A stretch of 64,000 nt of DNA from Raphanus sativus (taxonomy: Eukaryota > Streptophyta > Magnoliopsida > Brassicales > Brassicaceae): contig NC_079516.1 of the NCBI RefSeq assembly GCF_000801105.2, forward strand, positions 51,381,265 through 51,445,264, in the 5' to 3' direction. Numbering within the stretch: position 1 is the stretch's first letter; every line of letters begins with the position of its first letter. This document shows, in pieces, positions 47,577 through 59,790 of the stretch. The notes under the pieces are model-generated. The model ran no database searches, was not told the DNA's origin, and saw only the letters and a program-made list of their open reading frames with translations. The translations under genes were made by a program, and so were the position numbers.

Positions 47577-48461
47577 CTAAAGCGAATTTAGCCGAATCGA
47601 ATTTTGAATCGAATCGGGGGGAGAGGGAGACAATCGGTCGAGATCTATCGTATGACTGAATTGGGGGATGATGAGTGAATCCTCCGGATCGAGATCTCTT
47701 CTCCGATGGAAGGGAATCGAATCAGAATTGGATTGAATCGGGGGGGAGAAGGAGACGCGACGAAGACGATGACGATGACGATGAGATTCGCGGAGCTAAA
47801 TATAATCTAGAGAGAGAGGGAGAGAGAGAGTTTCTGGTTGCGGAAGAGGGTTTAGAAATGACTAAATAACCTAAAAATATGCAAGAGAGACATCTATCGA
47901 AATGTACTTTCCTCTGTTACAGAGAGTAACAGACTTTTTCTTTCACACATTTGTGGTAATTTAATAATATTATTTAAACCTTTTCAAATCCACTTTATGG
48001 TAACATATTAAAATCAAAAGAAAACATGATTATTTTCATTTATGTTGCTGCCTTTTTGCTATTCGTTGATTTTAATGTAATACGTAAAATAAAGTCAATG
48101 CATTAAATTTTGTACGATCCATATAAAATTTATTGTTGACAAGACCAAATATTTTCATTTTTAATGAAAATATATTATATGTTGAAAATAGTCTCGAAAA
48201 TATACACTTGATTAAAATAGTCTCAGACATTATCTTTAGTTTATATCAACAATAAATTTATTATTACTTTTTTGCATTACCTCATCATTGTAGCCAGGCT
48301 AGACCAAAAAAAAAATGAAGGGCTGTGAACATTATGTTACATTCGAATGACAACATCTCGTTGACAGAAAAAGAAAATGACAACATCTTACAACAAGAAG
48401 ACGATAGAGAAAGAGAGCCACAACAGCAACAAAACCAAGAGAAGTGGTTAAATTTGATAAT
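47577..48461. other. copy 2 promoter and MARIS 3' flank
   Basis: 47577-47872 is leader and promoter DNA shared with copy 1, with GA-rich repeats and GATGAC microsatellite units. The rest is AT-rich and includes the likely 3' UTR of the MARIS-like gene. Confidence 0.55.
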
Positions 48462-50495
48462 TTAGGAAGTAGACTCAGGACCGGCTGGTTTGGAGTTTAG
48501 AAGAGGCTGAAGTGCCTTGACAACGATGGTCATGTTAGGCCGAAAATCCGCCTCGTACTGAACACATAAGGCAGCCACGGCGGCCAACTGTCCGACCACC
48601 ACGCCCACAAAGAAAAGTCAGCATCACAAAACTAAATCAAAATAACCTTCGTAGCTAATGATCAGCAATTAGAATTGAGGTCGCGATGATTCAATATGAA
48701 ACAAAAAAATAAAATAAAAACTTATCTTAATGCAACATCCACTCAAACATATTTGATTGTCTTCCCAAAGTACTCAGAATGTTGTGTATCATAAGTCATA
48801 ACTAAAACAGATACATACTTCCAAGCTAAAATCTCAAGAAACTTGATAGATTTATATACACCTTCAGAAAACTAGGTTCGCTTATAACTATTTCATGCTT
48901 TATCAAAACAAAATATCAAAAGTCCTAAACCAAAAAAGGAAAAGAAAAAACTCCAATATATCATTTTTTACCAAATAATTAACAATAATCAAAGGAAGTG
49001 TCTTATATTAGAAAAGAAAATGAATAACGCACCTTAGCTACTGCTTTGGGAGGGAAGTCATTGTTAAGCTTAGGATCTATGCATTGTTTGACTTTGTCTT
49101 CACTTAGTCTCGGAGTTGCCTGCAAAATCAAGATAAAAGGCCGGGGTTTATAACTTTTACAATAAAGTTGATAAAGTTATTAATCCTCTCGAACATGCAT
49201 AATTACTTTAACTAATATGTGTACGTACCCAGGTAACAAGACTTTGTTGGCCTTTAGGCATGGTATGATCTACGGGTTTTCTTCCTGTCAACAGCTCCAA
49301 AAGCACAACACCGAAACTATACACATCACTCTTCTGTGTTATCTGTCCCGTCATAGCATACCTAACACAAGATTACCCTCATAATTTATCAAGAACGATA
49401 AAATAGTCTGTTAAAGAACAACAACTAAACCCTATTAATTAATGAGATGATAAAAAGAGATGAAGTAATACTCGGGAGCGTGATAGCCAAACGTTCCCAA
49501 TACACGAGTAGAATGAAGCCTCGCGGCGGTATCTGAGGATGCGTTGGTCAAGTTGAAATCAGCCATTTTGGCCACAAAGTCATCAAACAACAAGACGTTG
49601 CTTGACCTTACGTCCCTGTGGACTATTGGTGGCTGGACCTTCTCGTGAAGGAACTCAAGCCCTCTGGCTGCTCCATATGCAATCTTGACTCTTTGGTTCC
49701 AGTTCAGCACCGGTCCTGGCTCAGCCCCTTGCACGCCCTTTCTCCCTAAACATCAATCCATTATCACATATATATATTCCACCAACAAAACGTGACTAGT
49801 AAGAGTTGAGTTTTAACGTACCATGTAATACATCGTGTAAGGAACCTTTAGTTGCAAACTCGTAGATTAGAATGCGATGATTTGCTTCCAAGCAGTACCC
49901 CATCAGTTCCACAAAATGTTCATTTTTAAGCCGTGATACCACCGATAACTTGACATTTAAATATGGAGAAATTACTTAAAACAATCATTAGATTAATATT
50001 GGTTGAATTTTAGCTGAAGGGTTGTGATATTTAAATGTGTAGTGTACCTGTGAGGTGAAATCAGAGTCAGGTTCTTCAGAAGAGCTAGCATCAAGCTTCT
50101 TAATAGCAATATCACCTCCATTATACTTAGCTTGGAAGACACGTCCATAAGAGCCTTCACCGATCAGTGCCTTGTTTCCGAAGTTACCTGATATTTTGTT
50201 CAGCTCATCCAATGGAATACTAGGGATCTCTATAGGTAAAACCTTTGCAGGAGCTCCAGATCTCGGCGCGTTTGTATTCCTCGGCTCCCCTCTGTTCCCG
50301 CCGCCTAAACGCATGCAAAACACAGCAAACTCTCGTTCACAACAAAGCCAGGGATTAGGGTTATGGGGTGTGAGGAGAATTAAGTTAGGGATTGTTACCG
50401 CCAAAATTGGGGTTTCCGGCCTTGTTAGGAGGCGCTGAATATTGGTTAGCTGGCGGACCTGCGGGTTCCTCATCCGCACCTCCGCAACAGAACAT
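48462..50495 (-). CDS. MRI: RLCK-VIII kinase, MARIS-like (PTI1-like)
   Basis: Membrane-associated cytoplasmic kinase. Arabidopsis MARIS (At2g41970) acts downstream of CrRLK1L receptors (ANXUR, FERONIA) to keep pollen-tube and root-hair walls intact. Seven exons: 50495-50399, 50304-50048, 49948-49822, 49745-49472, 49361-49229, 49119-49033 and 48587-48462; 366 aa against ~365 remembered. The N-terminus MFCCGG has a Cys pair suited to S-acylation. Glycine loop GEGSYGRV, Lys in [17 protein letters not shown] catalytic loop, and DFN ([11 protein letters not shown]) instead of DFG, a normal feature of PTI1-type kinases. Activation segment [19 protein letters not shown], which includes the Arg whose substitution makes MARIS overactive. 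The end is PAGPESTS. Intact. Confidence 0.95.
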
Positions 50496-51546
50496 GTCTT
50501 CGGATCTTTTTGTCTTATTCACGTGTGTGTTTTGGATTCTCTTTATGTTTTTTTTTATCTGTTATCAAAAATTTGTTTTATTCTGCATATCTACATATGT
50601 TTGTGGAGAAGAATACTGATTTGGAAACATGAATTTTGCCAAAATATTTTGTCGGATCATAACGTTTGAGGGCAAAAAAATAATATCCAGGACATGAATG
50701 ATTGTTGTTACCTCGATAATGCCGTGTAATCAACACCAAAAGAACGATGATGATGAATACTATAAGATTACCACAAAAGGATCTGTGTCTGAGAATTTTG
50801 AATTAACTCACGTCCAATTTCTGGAAAAAAAATCAACGACTTTGAAATGTTTTGGAAGTTTGGTAAAGAGAGAAGGAATGAATCATTTGCAAGTCTCTTT
50901 GTTTCTCTCTTGCGCGATAAAATCGGGAGATAAAAAAAAAACACATTAGCATATTGCATTTTTAAAAATAAATTAAATATACACAATGTAGGTAGGAAAT
51001 GTGAAGTGTTGCCTTCACGTCTTACACGTCCTCTCCGGACCATACTCTATCTACTAGTAATTTATATTTGCAATCAAGCATTAGAAAATTTATAGAGATT
51101 CTAAGATATCATTTGCCTGAGAATTCATAATAGACACACCTAAAAGAATCAATCTTGACAGTTGAAAAATCTCTTGACATGTTAGTAACATTTCATGATA
51201 GAAAATCAACTTTGAACGACTCACTATGATGATGACCCCCATGCATATGTATATGCTTTTATCAGTTTATGTATGGGTGAATGAATCATAATGCATGTGA
51301 AAAATAATAATCCAAGAACAGAACCACAAGAACCTTCTCTTTTGCTGTCTTCATCTTCTCCAACCAAAACTACAGTAGAGATAACTGTAATATTATTGCA
51401 AACAACTGATAATGGTGTTTTTTTTTTTCTTATAGCTACTGAATAAAACAGTTAAAGCCTGGTCGCATATGGCGAAGAAGGTCTCAAGTGTATTATGTAT
51501 GTATATCTATTCAGTAAAAATGTAAAACGAGTAGTAAAAACATTTT
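50496..51546. other. MARIS upstream region
   Basis: About 1 kb with the kinase leader and promoter. Open frames here are antisense or short and unrecognised. Arabidopsis genes remembered between MARIS and MUSE2 (including SINAT1 and PLDbeta1) are absent. Confidence 0.55.
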
Positions 51547-51628
51547 CGTCGCCTGAGAGATTCGAACTCTCGCGGGGAAACCCCATGTACTTAGCAGGCA
51601 CACGCCTTAACCACTCGGCCAAAGCGAC
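51547..51628 (-). tRNA. tRNA-Ser (anticodon GCU)
   Basis: 82-nt class II tRNA on the minus strand, running from 51628 to 51547. The acceptor stem GTCGCTT pairs with the 3' side; the D-arm A box is TGGCCGAGTGG, the anticodon loop CTGCTAA has GCT at plus 51595-51593, there is a long variable arm (GGGGTTTCCCC), and the T-arm B box is GAGTTCGAATCTC. The discriminator is G. A run of five T on the transcribed strand (plus 51535-51539) follows as a Pol III terminator. No intron. Confidence 0.95.
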
Positions 51629-52218
51629 TTCTCGTTCAAAATTGCAAACCGATGTTTATATAAAACTAATAATTATCAGGAAAGTCAACCAAGTTTTCGG
51701 TTTATTAGATCAAAAAAGTACATTGTACTAGCATAATTAAAAACATATAATCTAATGACCATTTGATACATTATTAATCTTTTTTATACAAAATGAAAAG
51801 ACTGGCCCATGATAATGCCACTTTTGATGGTGATTCAACACTTGATAGCCTCCTTGAACAGCAACAAATCTCCCACCAATCTATTTCAAGACATCAAGCC
51901 TTACCTAAACAAGCAAGAACTACATCTTGATTTTTACAACAAATTTCACTATACATAAGTCAACAACCTGAATTCATGTTTGATTCACCAGATTGAAAAA
52001 GTTTGGACTAACATAAATCTGAACAGATGTATTCTATAAGCAACTGAATATATTATTAATTTTTGACTCAATAACCATCCCCTAAGCAAAAACCAAAAAA
52101 AATCAAAATCCAAAATCCAAAAAAAAAAGAGAAACTAAACCGCAGATTTCAACTACAGATGATCCTAGCTGCTCCCTCTTTCTTCTTCCACCACCAGCCA
52201 CGGAAGTCAGAAACCACT
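51629..52218. other. MUSE2-like 3' flank
   Basis: AT-rich, includes the likely 3' UTR of the RING gene. No other gene seen. Confidence 0.5.
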
Positions 52219-53496
52219 CTAAGCCAATCTCCTCCTCCTCAGAGGACGAGAGTCTGCACTGTCTACATCAGAGACCCTTGAGCCATTCTCATGTGGTCTT
52301 CTCACAGAGGAAGAAGTCGAAACAGTCACCATAGAATCAATGTCAGCTGCAGTATCAACTTGACTCTCCGAGTTCATTACCCCTATTATACTTGAGAACG
52401 AATCTCTGTCTTCAGCACCAACACTAGGAACGTTGAGTTGCGCATCAAATGCATGCGTCATCAAATAAGCATCCTCTAATCTTTCAGCAGCGGTCAACAC
52501 AGGAGAAAACGGCACCCTCAAATCTCTTGCTGCTGCCTGCATCTGTCTCTGGATTGACATACCCAGAGGAGGAGCAGCCCACAGCTGTCTTCTTCCCCTT
52601 TCATATTCAGTGCTTGAGATCAGATTGGTACGTCTAATATCATCTAACGGTGCCACTGATGCAGCACTAGACTGGTTCAGCTCTGCTCTAACTCCTCTTG
52701 AGGTCATAAACCGGTTAAGAAACGGTCTAGCTGTTCTTTCACCAGTCCTAGATTCCCTCGCTAGCCCATCCTGTAAATGTCTAATCATTTCCGTCCCTAT
52801 ATAACCTGACCTCTCAAGTGTAGTCCTCAGACTCTCCACACGCCTTGCTTGAGGTCTCGAAGGGATCTTGTTCTTGTTGTCTGAAACCCCCTCTAGAGAG
52901 ACTCTTTTGTTTTTCTCCCCACGGCCATAGATCGGAGTCAAGGTTTTAACTGATACCTCCCCTTTGCAAACCGGACACTCCTTTGCCTCTGAGACCTGTA
53001 GCCAGCGGTAAAGACAAGACCAACAGAAAAGATGGCCACAGTTAGTAACAACTGGATCCTTGGACAAGTCCAAACATACGTAACAGTCGAAAAAGCTCCC
53101 GTCGCTTCCAACGCTCTTCTCAACAACTCTTTTCTCCTCTTTAACATTGTCTTCTTCAACCACTTTGTTCCCATTCTCGCACTTTTTAGCCTCCTCCTCC
53201 TCCTCCTCCTCGCTGACTCTTCCTCCACCAGCTGGTAAGGCAGCTCCATTAGCAGAAGCCATCATTAACTGACTCAACTCTATCAGTGGGCTATGAGTCT
53301 CTGCAGGAACTGAAAGAACATCAAACTGTCTGGACCCGTGCCGTGTCCAGAGCCTTCTCAAAGGTTCAACATCTCCATTAAATGTTCCATTAGCCCAATA
53401 CGCAGCAGAAGGATCCGTTACTGGCTCGAGACTTACGTCAGGGGCAGGACCTAGATTCAAATCCAGATTCACTTCGTTTGAAATCTCCTCAGCCAT
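52219..53496 (-). CDS. RING E3 ubiquitin ligase, MUSE2-like
   Basis: Intronless coding region of 425 aa. The start is the ATG at 53496; the codon before it is TTG. An N-terminal LDLNL (11-15) is an EAR-like motif. An acidic Glu stretch lies at ~96-102. The C3HC4 RING finger has C138, C141, C153, H155, C158, C161, C174 and C177 (CYVC...CGHLFCWSC...CPVC), which binds zinc and E2. A Ser/Arg-rich C-terminus ends DSRPLRRRRLA. Arabidopsis MUSE2 (At2g42030) and MUSE1 control turnover of TNL immune receptors of the SIKIC type (family knowledge). There is no transmembrane tail. Expected place in the syntenic order, directly after MARIS because several Arabidopsis neighbours are missing. Confidence 0.9.
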   Translation of the reverse strand: MAEEISNEVNLDLNLGPAPDVSLEPVTDPSAAYWANGTFNGDVEPLRRLWTRHGSRQFDVLSVPAETHSPLIELSQLMMASANGAALPAGGGRVSEEEEEEEAKKCENGNKVVEEDNVKEEKRVVEKSVGSDGSFFDCYVCLDLSKDPVVTNCGHLFCWSCLYRWLQVSEAKECPVCKGEVSVKTLTPIYGRGEKNKRVSLEGVSDNKNKIPSRPQARRVESLRTTLERSGYIGTEMIRHLQDGLARESRTGERTARPFLNRFMTSRGVRAELNQSSAASVAPLDDIRRTNLISSTEYERGRRQLWAAPPLGMSIQRQMQAAARDLRVPFSPVLTAAERLEDAYLMTHAFDAQLNVPSVGAEDRDSFSSIIGVMNSESQVDTAADIDSMVTVSTSSSVRRPHENGSRVSDVDSADSRPLRRRRLA

Positions 53497-56400
53497 CAAT
53501 TAAAAAAAAAAACTCCTTTGGATCTTTGTTTATTCCTGCATGAAAAGAGACCATAATCAACATAATGTTTATAAGATTCACAAAGACCAATGTAAATAAT
53601 AGTTCACATTACATAGAACACAACATGAGAAAATAACAAACAGAGAGACAGAAAAACATGAAGATGGTTGTCTTCTGTCTTGTTCGTATCAACCAGATCA
53701 ATCCTTTCCATTTCCCCCAATTCTGAAACCCTAATTCGCAAAATCCCCGTTTTGAAAAACCCTAAATTGAGATTAAGATTGTAGAAAACCATAAAGCTCT
53801 TGCCTTTAAGACAGGTAACCCTCAGGACAGTAAACCCACCGTATAAAATTAAAAAAAAAAAAAACGAATTTGATGCAAATTGTGCAAAAATGGAACTGAG
53901 GCACGACCTGAAGAAGAAAAGTGAATTGAGCCAATTTTGGGTGACGGAAGAGATCACTGTTGAGAACTTGTCATTGTGGAGCTTCGAACCTTCTCTCGGA
54001 TTCCTTCAATGGAATCTTCGCCTTGTTTCGGTACGATCAAATCTTTTGTTGTCAATTATTAAAAAAAAAAGTTAAAAGAAAAGTCGGAGAAGACTTGTGT
54101 ATTTAAATCAGACAGGAAGAGCGTTATCGGACGGTCGGGATTGGTTGTGCAATCTCTTTGACCAGATACATGTATGATTAAGGCTGTTTTTATATTACAA
54201 CTTTTATTTTCTTACCAAATTTTTATTTAATGAATCACAATTAAAAAAAAAAGCTACTTATACTTGGTAAGATGTGAATCATGATCAATTAAGAAAATAT
54301 AGAGATAACACATTTCCATAAATTTGAAATCAATCATATGAACCTATATGAAATAACTAATAACCATAATCAAATATATGGATAGTAATTGTGTGTAGAT
54401 ATTTAGAACTAGAGAGCATTGGAAAAAATTAGTTTCTATTGTGGCAAAAATGATGGTTAACTAAATAACATTTACCAATTAAACAAGTTTATTTATTTAG
54501 AAATACATTAATATTAGTTAGATATATGATTATGTGATGGCATCGGGAAATTATTTTATTTTTAATATTTTAAAATATTAAATAAACTGGCTTAATAAAA
54601 TGATTAGTATCATGGTTTATGTTTATGCTTGATAATTCTAAAGGATGTAATTTATCTGTATGTGGTTTTGATTTAAAATTATATCCTGATGTTATTTTAG
54701 ATGGTGAAACCGATGCTCTCTGAAGTTAGCTGATTTTACAACTGTTTCATGGAATTTACATGATATATCCATTAGCCAAACAAGCTTATAATGTAAAAAA
54801 TTCTTACTAATGTTTTTTTTCAAAATGTGAGTGTGTTTAGATTCAGAAAAAATAAAAAAAAAATGTGAGCGTGTGTTTATGGATAAAGTTGATATTTTCT
54901 TCATTATTATGGTCAAGGAAGTGAACAATAATATTAAGAGTACGGATATGTAATCAAACTCTCCTCGTATAAATCCATAGCATCCTCTCGCGGCCATCAA
55001 CATAATGAATGAAACCAAGACCTTAAATAAATTTGGGCCTAAAAAGGGTTTTTTATTTTTAAATGTAACCAAGACCATGCAAATATTGGATTCAAGATAT
55101 CACTGAACGATGCTCTCATATCATAGATTCATAGGAGCAATCGAAACTCTCTCCAAGACTCCAACCACTGACCACTAGCTCTGAGACATCCCTGAGGGTT
55201 TGACATAGGACAAGGTCACGCGTGGTCGATTAAAACAGACACAATCAGCAACTGTAGTGTGTCAAAGATACCGAAACGCTAAAAGAATATTTTTATAGTT
55301 TATCATCAGACCAAAGAAGATAATTTATGTAAACTCGAAAACCCAACTATACCCTGAAAATCTTACAAAAATCATCTGTACGATTACGAACAGGTGGATG
55401 AGTATGAGTTGATATCACAAGTAAAAAACAAGCTTCATCTTTCATTAGAAAAGTCAGACAAGAAACGAATCAATGTCTCGTCCAGCTAGACCAGATGAGG
55501 TAATGTGTGTAAATTGCATAAATGAGAGAGAAACATACTCCCAGACCTAAACTGTTCGCTCTTTCACAACCGCTTCTCAACTAATAAACTATCACAAATA
55601 TATAAACTTTTAAATGGCAAAATGAAAACACATATAATTTTATATTTTCAAGATAATCACAATTGAAAAGAGTACTTGGGGCCATCAACGATACGCTAAC
55701 TCTGGATCGTCTTTACGGTATCAGTCTATCGTAATAGAGTCTCTTTGTCACTAAATACTCTGTTTAGTTTACATTCTTTGCATTCGGCTACTTATTTTCT
55801 TTGTATTTCTATAAAAATTAAAACTTTGGTATAATAATTTAAAATTTTACCAAAGGAAAAAGAAAAGAGTACTTGAATGAACAAGGTGCAAGTTAAGAAG
55901 TCAGCTCGTGTTGTTTCTATCCTACACCTGCACAATAACAAAGGAAAAAAAGGAGCTGTTTTGTCGATTTTTGGCTTAATGTGACATGCCAGCCCATTCC
56001 CACCTATTCCAATGAGGGATGCAAGTGCAACATTATTGTTCCTCTCTTTTCTTATCATTTTTAATTTTTGGTAATACCAAATAAATATAATAAGATCTCT
56101 ATCAATTGATAAACAAATGTTTAACAGTTTCACATGACAAACATTATAGAGTTTAGTTTTATATGGGATATGTATATGTCGCACAAAAAAAATATGGGAT
56201 ATGTATTATTGGATCATGATGTAAGTGTACACTATGAATAAATTAATTGTTATAACTCGATCTATCTTCTTGGCAGAAATGAAAGAATGAATAGTCCGAG
56301 TTAGCTCGAACATGTACTTGCGAGAGATGAATGGGGAAAATAGAGAAACAACAAAGAATAAAGAGGATGACAAACGAAAAAAAAAAACACAAAAATTGAA

Positions 56401-56788
56401 GGGAGAAAGAGATGTAAAAAGGGACCTACCCATGAAAGCTTAAGGATAAAACTTCTCCCCCTACCCACTCAGGAAAAAAAAGCATATATATTTTTTTGTG
56501 ATATACATCAAAACTAACAGCATATTAATTCATTGGATTTATATATCACGTTAAACATGCGGATCTAGTGCTAAACTAGTCAAGTCAATAACAAAGCAAA
56601 TTTCTAATCTTTTTCTTAGGAGATACATTTACATGATTATTTATGTGAATCATGTTATGTAGTTACAAATTTGAAAACTAAATCCTACTAGTTGAGTGAC
56701 CTTAGTCATTAGTCAAAACTCAAATCTCAATGACCATTTTCTTACCGGTTATATATTTTCCTAAAAGATAAATACTTCAATGCAAGGA
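53497..56788. other. MUSE2-like upstream region and 2.7-kb intergenic DNA
   Basis: A leader intron is possible for the RING gene (53510-54050 has several GT/AG pairs), but was not proven. The rest, 54.1-56.8 kb, is AT-rich with no gene recognised on either strand. Confidence 0.5.
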
Positions 56789-56795
56789 TATAAAA
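56789..56795 (+). promoter_or_regulatory. TATA box of the WRC-domain gene
   Basis: TATAAAA, 281 bp upstream of the WRC ATG at 57076. It implies a leader of ~250 nt. A second TATAAAA lies at 56878-56884. Confidence 0.45.
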
Positions 56796-57075
56796 CGGTT
56801 TGCTACTCCCAGCCATTCCAACGTGGACTCTTCCTCTCTCAATTACTACTAACTTGCTTTTTGGGTGCAACAACAATATAAAAGTGTGTGGGAGAGAGAG
56901 AAGAGCCATTACCAAGAACAAAACAACACCACAAAGCCTTCTTCTTTTATTAATTTTTCCAAGTCTGTGTTAACCCAAACAAAAAAAGATTACACTACAG
57001 TACTTCTTTGGTGCAAACAAAAAGACTTGAAGAGAGAAAAAGAAAGTAAAAGAATCTATTGTATATTCTCTCCCG

Positions 57076-58722
57076 ATGAGGATCCGCAAACGCCAAGTGC
57101 CTCTTCCCCTTTCTTCTCTATTACCTGTTCCTCTCTCAGATCTCTACTTTAACGGGTCACCGACGGCCACCGATCGTTACTTTTGCGGCCAAGACAGCGA
57201 CGGAGTTCTTGCTTCTCTTCTTCAGCTTTCGCAACCACCCGTGCCGGTTTCTGATGGTCAGCAGCGAGATGTGATGAGCAAGAAGCAGGAGAAAACTATG
57301 GTGAGTTCTTGTCTATACGTTGACATTTAAATTAGAAACTGATCCTAATGTGATTTATAATCCACAGTTCGACACTTGGGGTGCAGTTTGTTTTGTATTA
57401 AGACCGTACTTTGTTTTTTTTGTTTTTGTGGAAATAATAATTGGGGTTTATTTTACACTGGGGAATAATTGTTCTTCTTCATTAGCAGATCTGCTTCTTA
57501 TAAGAAATAAATAGTTTTTTTAAGTTCCCAATTGCTCATCTTTCGTTTTCTTTTGTTTTTCTAAAAAAGGATGATGGTGGTGAAGTAGACGTGAAGAGTA
57601 GTACTGATGCATCGGGCAGGTAAGTGAATTCGATAATTATCAAGAATCTTTCTTCTACAGCCCCTTCTCATCTCTATTACTTGTGGGTGTAATTACTTTT
57701 TTGGGGGTGTAACTACTAAACAGATACTATATAGTTTTTCACCATTTCAGAACCACAAAGTTTTGTAATATGTGAATACGTTTTGGAGACGAGTGATCAA
57801 AGTTGGATCTAATCTAATCCCCCGAAGTTGGATCTAAATTCATTTTCTTGTCGCTTAGTTTTATATTATCGTCATTATTCTCACACCTAAAACATTTGGG
57901 AATACAAAAGAGTAGTAGTTAGCGATGACGGTGCACATTAGCATGGGATGCTCTTATACGAATGGTCCCCATATCGACCCTATTTTTATTGTGTGCACTC
58001 TATTATTATCATTTTTTTCTTGCACTCGTATATAGATCGCTTTCATCTCTTTATATTAAGTTTTTTTTCCTTTGTTTCAAACAGTCGCAGCAAGAACGTT
58101 AATCCCGCAGGAGAATCTGACTCTTCAACACAAGGTACACGTAAAATCTTGATCGTTGTGGCGAAAATAAAGCTTTTCATGTTTTCTAATTAGTTATCTG
58201 TATATGCAATATATAATAGTTGTCGAGAAGAATGAAAAGGCTGTTACCTTGAGGAAGAGAAGAGGCTTTATAAGCTTTGAGGAACAAGAAGAGGATGAGG
58301 AGGAAGAAGAAGAAGAAGAAGCTAGTGGAGGCGGTGGTGGTAGTAAAGGGAAGAAGAAGAAGAAGAAGAAAGCCAAGAAGAGCGGTGCGTTGGAGGAAGG
58401 ATCACGGTGCAGCCGAGTTAACGGTAGAGGATGGAGATGTTGTCAGCAAACTCTTTATGGGTATTCTCTTTGTGAGCATCATCTTGGTAAAGGAAGGGTA
58501 AGGAGCATGAACAAGAGTGCTGGCGCTCGCGGCGGCCGACAGAAAAAGGCCGAGGTGGTGGAAGTGAAGAACAAGAGAGTGAAGCTTGGGATGGTGAAGG
58601 CCCGTTCCATGAGTAGTTTGCTTGGACAAACCAGCACAAGTAGCGGTATTGGTGATGTTCTTGTTGGTACTGAGAGTGAGATAAATGCACCTGCTGATCA
58701 GTTTGATGCTCCTGATAAGTAA
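57076..58722 (+). CDS. WRC-domain protein, At2g42040-like
   Basis: Four exons, 57076-57300, 57570-57619, 58085-58134 and 58220-58722, give 275 aa. The start MRIRKRQVPLPLSSLLPVP is typical of stand-alone WRC proteins. A Glu-rich run (EEDEEEEEEEE) and a Lys run (GKKKKKKKAKK) form a charged linker that includes a likely nuclear localisation signal. The WRC zinc-binding C3H domain reads SRCSRVNGRGWRCCQQ and YSLCEHH. WRC domains are known from growth-regulating factors, where they act in DNA binding and nuclear targeting. Without a QLQ domain this is not a GRF. Exons 2 and 3 are only 50 nt each. Function is inferred from the domain. Confidence 0.88.
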
Positions 58723-59499
58723 GTCTGGCTATCCAACATTTACAGTTTTATGTATATTTTTAATGTACATGATGATTATGGACGCAGCTTTATGTTTTTT
58801 TTGGTGTGTGAACATTGTGTATAAATTTGATCGAGGACGTAATGATTTTATGAACACTTTTTCATGTTTATGACAACACCAATGGACTATTGAGAAATCA
58901 GTTAAACAATAGAAAATAAGTTTTTTTTTTATAATCCGAAGGTATACGACAGACCGAGACCCAACCAAGTAATCTTTTTGGATTTGTCCACCAGCATCAG
59001 ACAGACCCGATTGATCGTAAGTAGATTTTGAATCAGGGGAATAGCACTTTTTTCCAAATCTTCTGTACCATTCGACCACGCTTGTGGTTAAAGAAAAATA
59101 AGTTAAAGCCGAGTGTTTCTTGGATATACCATATGTGATTTGAACAACGTTCTTTAGAATGGTTTAAAGCTAAATTAATATATATATTATGTTTCGTAAT
59201 TTTATATTTTGAAAAGACTAGATACATTAGTAATGCGGCTGGAAAGTGGGAATAACTTTAAGTTTGTGTATTGTGATGGTTTGTTTAATATTATGATGTA
59301 TGGTGACGGTGTGGATTGATATTGATAAGTTAGTTTAGTTAGGTAGGGCTTTGGTATAAAAAGCGTTAAAAAAAACTTCAGATTATGTAATTAGCTGAAT
59401 CAGTAATATTTTAAAGCGTTTTCGACAATAAAACATAAAAAGTTAGTTACTGGATATGTATAATGTATCCACCATAAGGGTTACTGGCCTAATGATACT
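58723..59499. other. WRC gene 3' flank and intergenic
   Basis: Includes the 3' UTR. Nothing else recognised. Confidence 0.5.
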
Positions 59500-59790
59500 C
59501 ACCATGGCCTTCCCACGCCGGGGCACCACCACTTGACTCTAATCCCTTACTGACACAACTCACCGCGCTGGCAACTTCCTCCGCAGAGCATGTGGCTGCA
59601 TTGGAGTTAAAGTTTCTCTTACTGTTGTGCTCTGTGTGATTTTGAACTCCATGTTCAATGCGCATATTTGTCTCAAGTCATTATACATGATTCTCATCCT
59701 AACCGTAATCTTCTTCTTGTTTACAACAGTGCTGCTCTTGTTATGTCTTTTACTCAGTTTGCAGACTACACCAATCAACTTGTGCTCTAT
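59500..59790 (+). pseudogene. DC1 (cysteine/histidine-rich C1) domain relic
   Basis: Plus-strand pieces in shifting frames match a plant DC1 zinc-binding repeat: HHHLTLIP (~59522-59548), then GNFLRRACGCIG (~59569-59604), then CCALCDFELHVQCAYLSQVI, and HDSHPNRNLLLVYNSAAL (~59690-59735). The C-x2-C, H-x2-C and HP spacing of DC1 is kept, but stops (TGA, TAA) and at least two frameshifts interrupt it. As I recall, Arabidopsis At2g42060, a C1-family gene, lies between At2g42040 and At2g42070, exactly this position, so this is probably its decayed orthologue. Confidence 0.7.

Larger units (their letters stand above)
32476..47872. repeat. Direct tandem duplication: units 32476-37676 and 43066-47872
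   Basis: Two similar segments in the same orientation. Each has the 3' end of the At2g41950-like gene, the convergent intergenic spacer, the whole eight-exon At2g41960-like gene and its 5' UTR and promoter. Similarity covers introns and untranslated DNA, so this is DNA-level duplication. The left breakpoint falls inside exon 2 of the At2g41950-like gene (AAGGAGTTTTCAGATGTGG shared). The right limit is near AGAGGGTTTAGAAA upstream of both genes. The 5.4-kb spacer 37677-43065 is unrelated transposon material. Confidence 0.9.

Noticed and set aside
53604..53957. Minus-strand frame upstream of the RING gene
   Set aside because: Ends before the RING ATG and looks like leader/intron sequence; no domain.
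55792..56433. Two adjacent minus-strand frames of 130 and 75 codons
   Set aside because: Low-complexity residues rich in Ile, Lys and Phe, typical of random AT-rich DNA.
56865..57152. Possible upstream frame overlapping the WRC start
   Set aside because: It would begin with GTG, not ATG, and lies in the leader; no evidence of translation.
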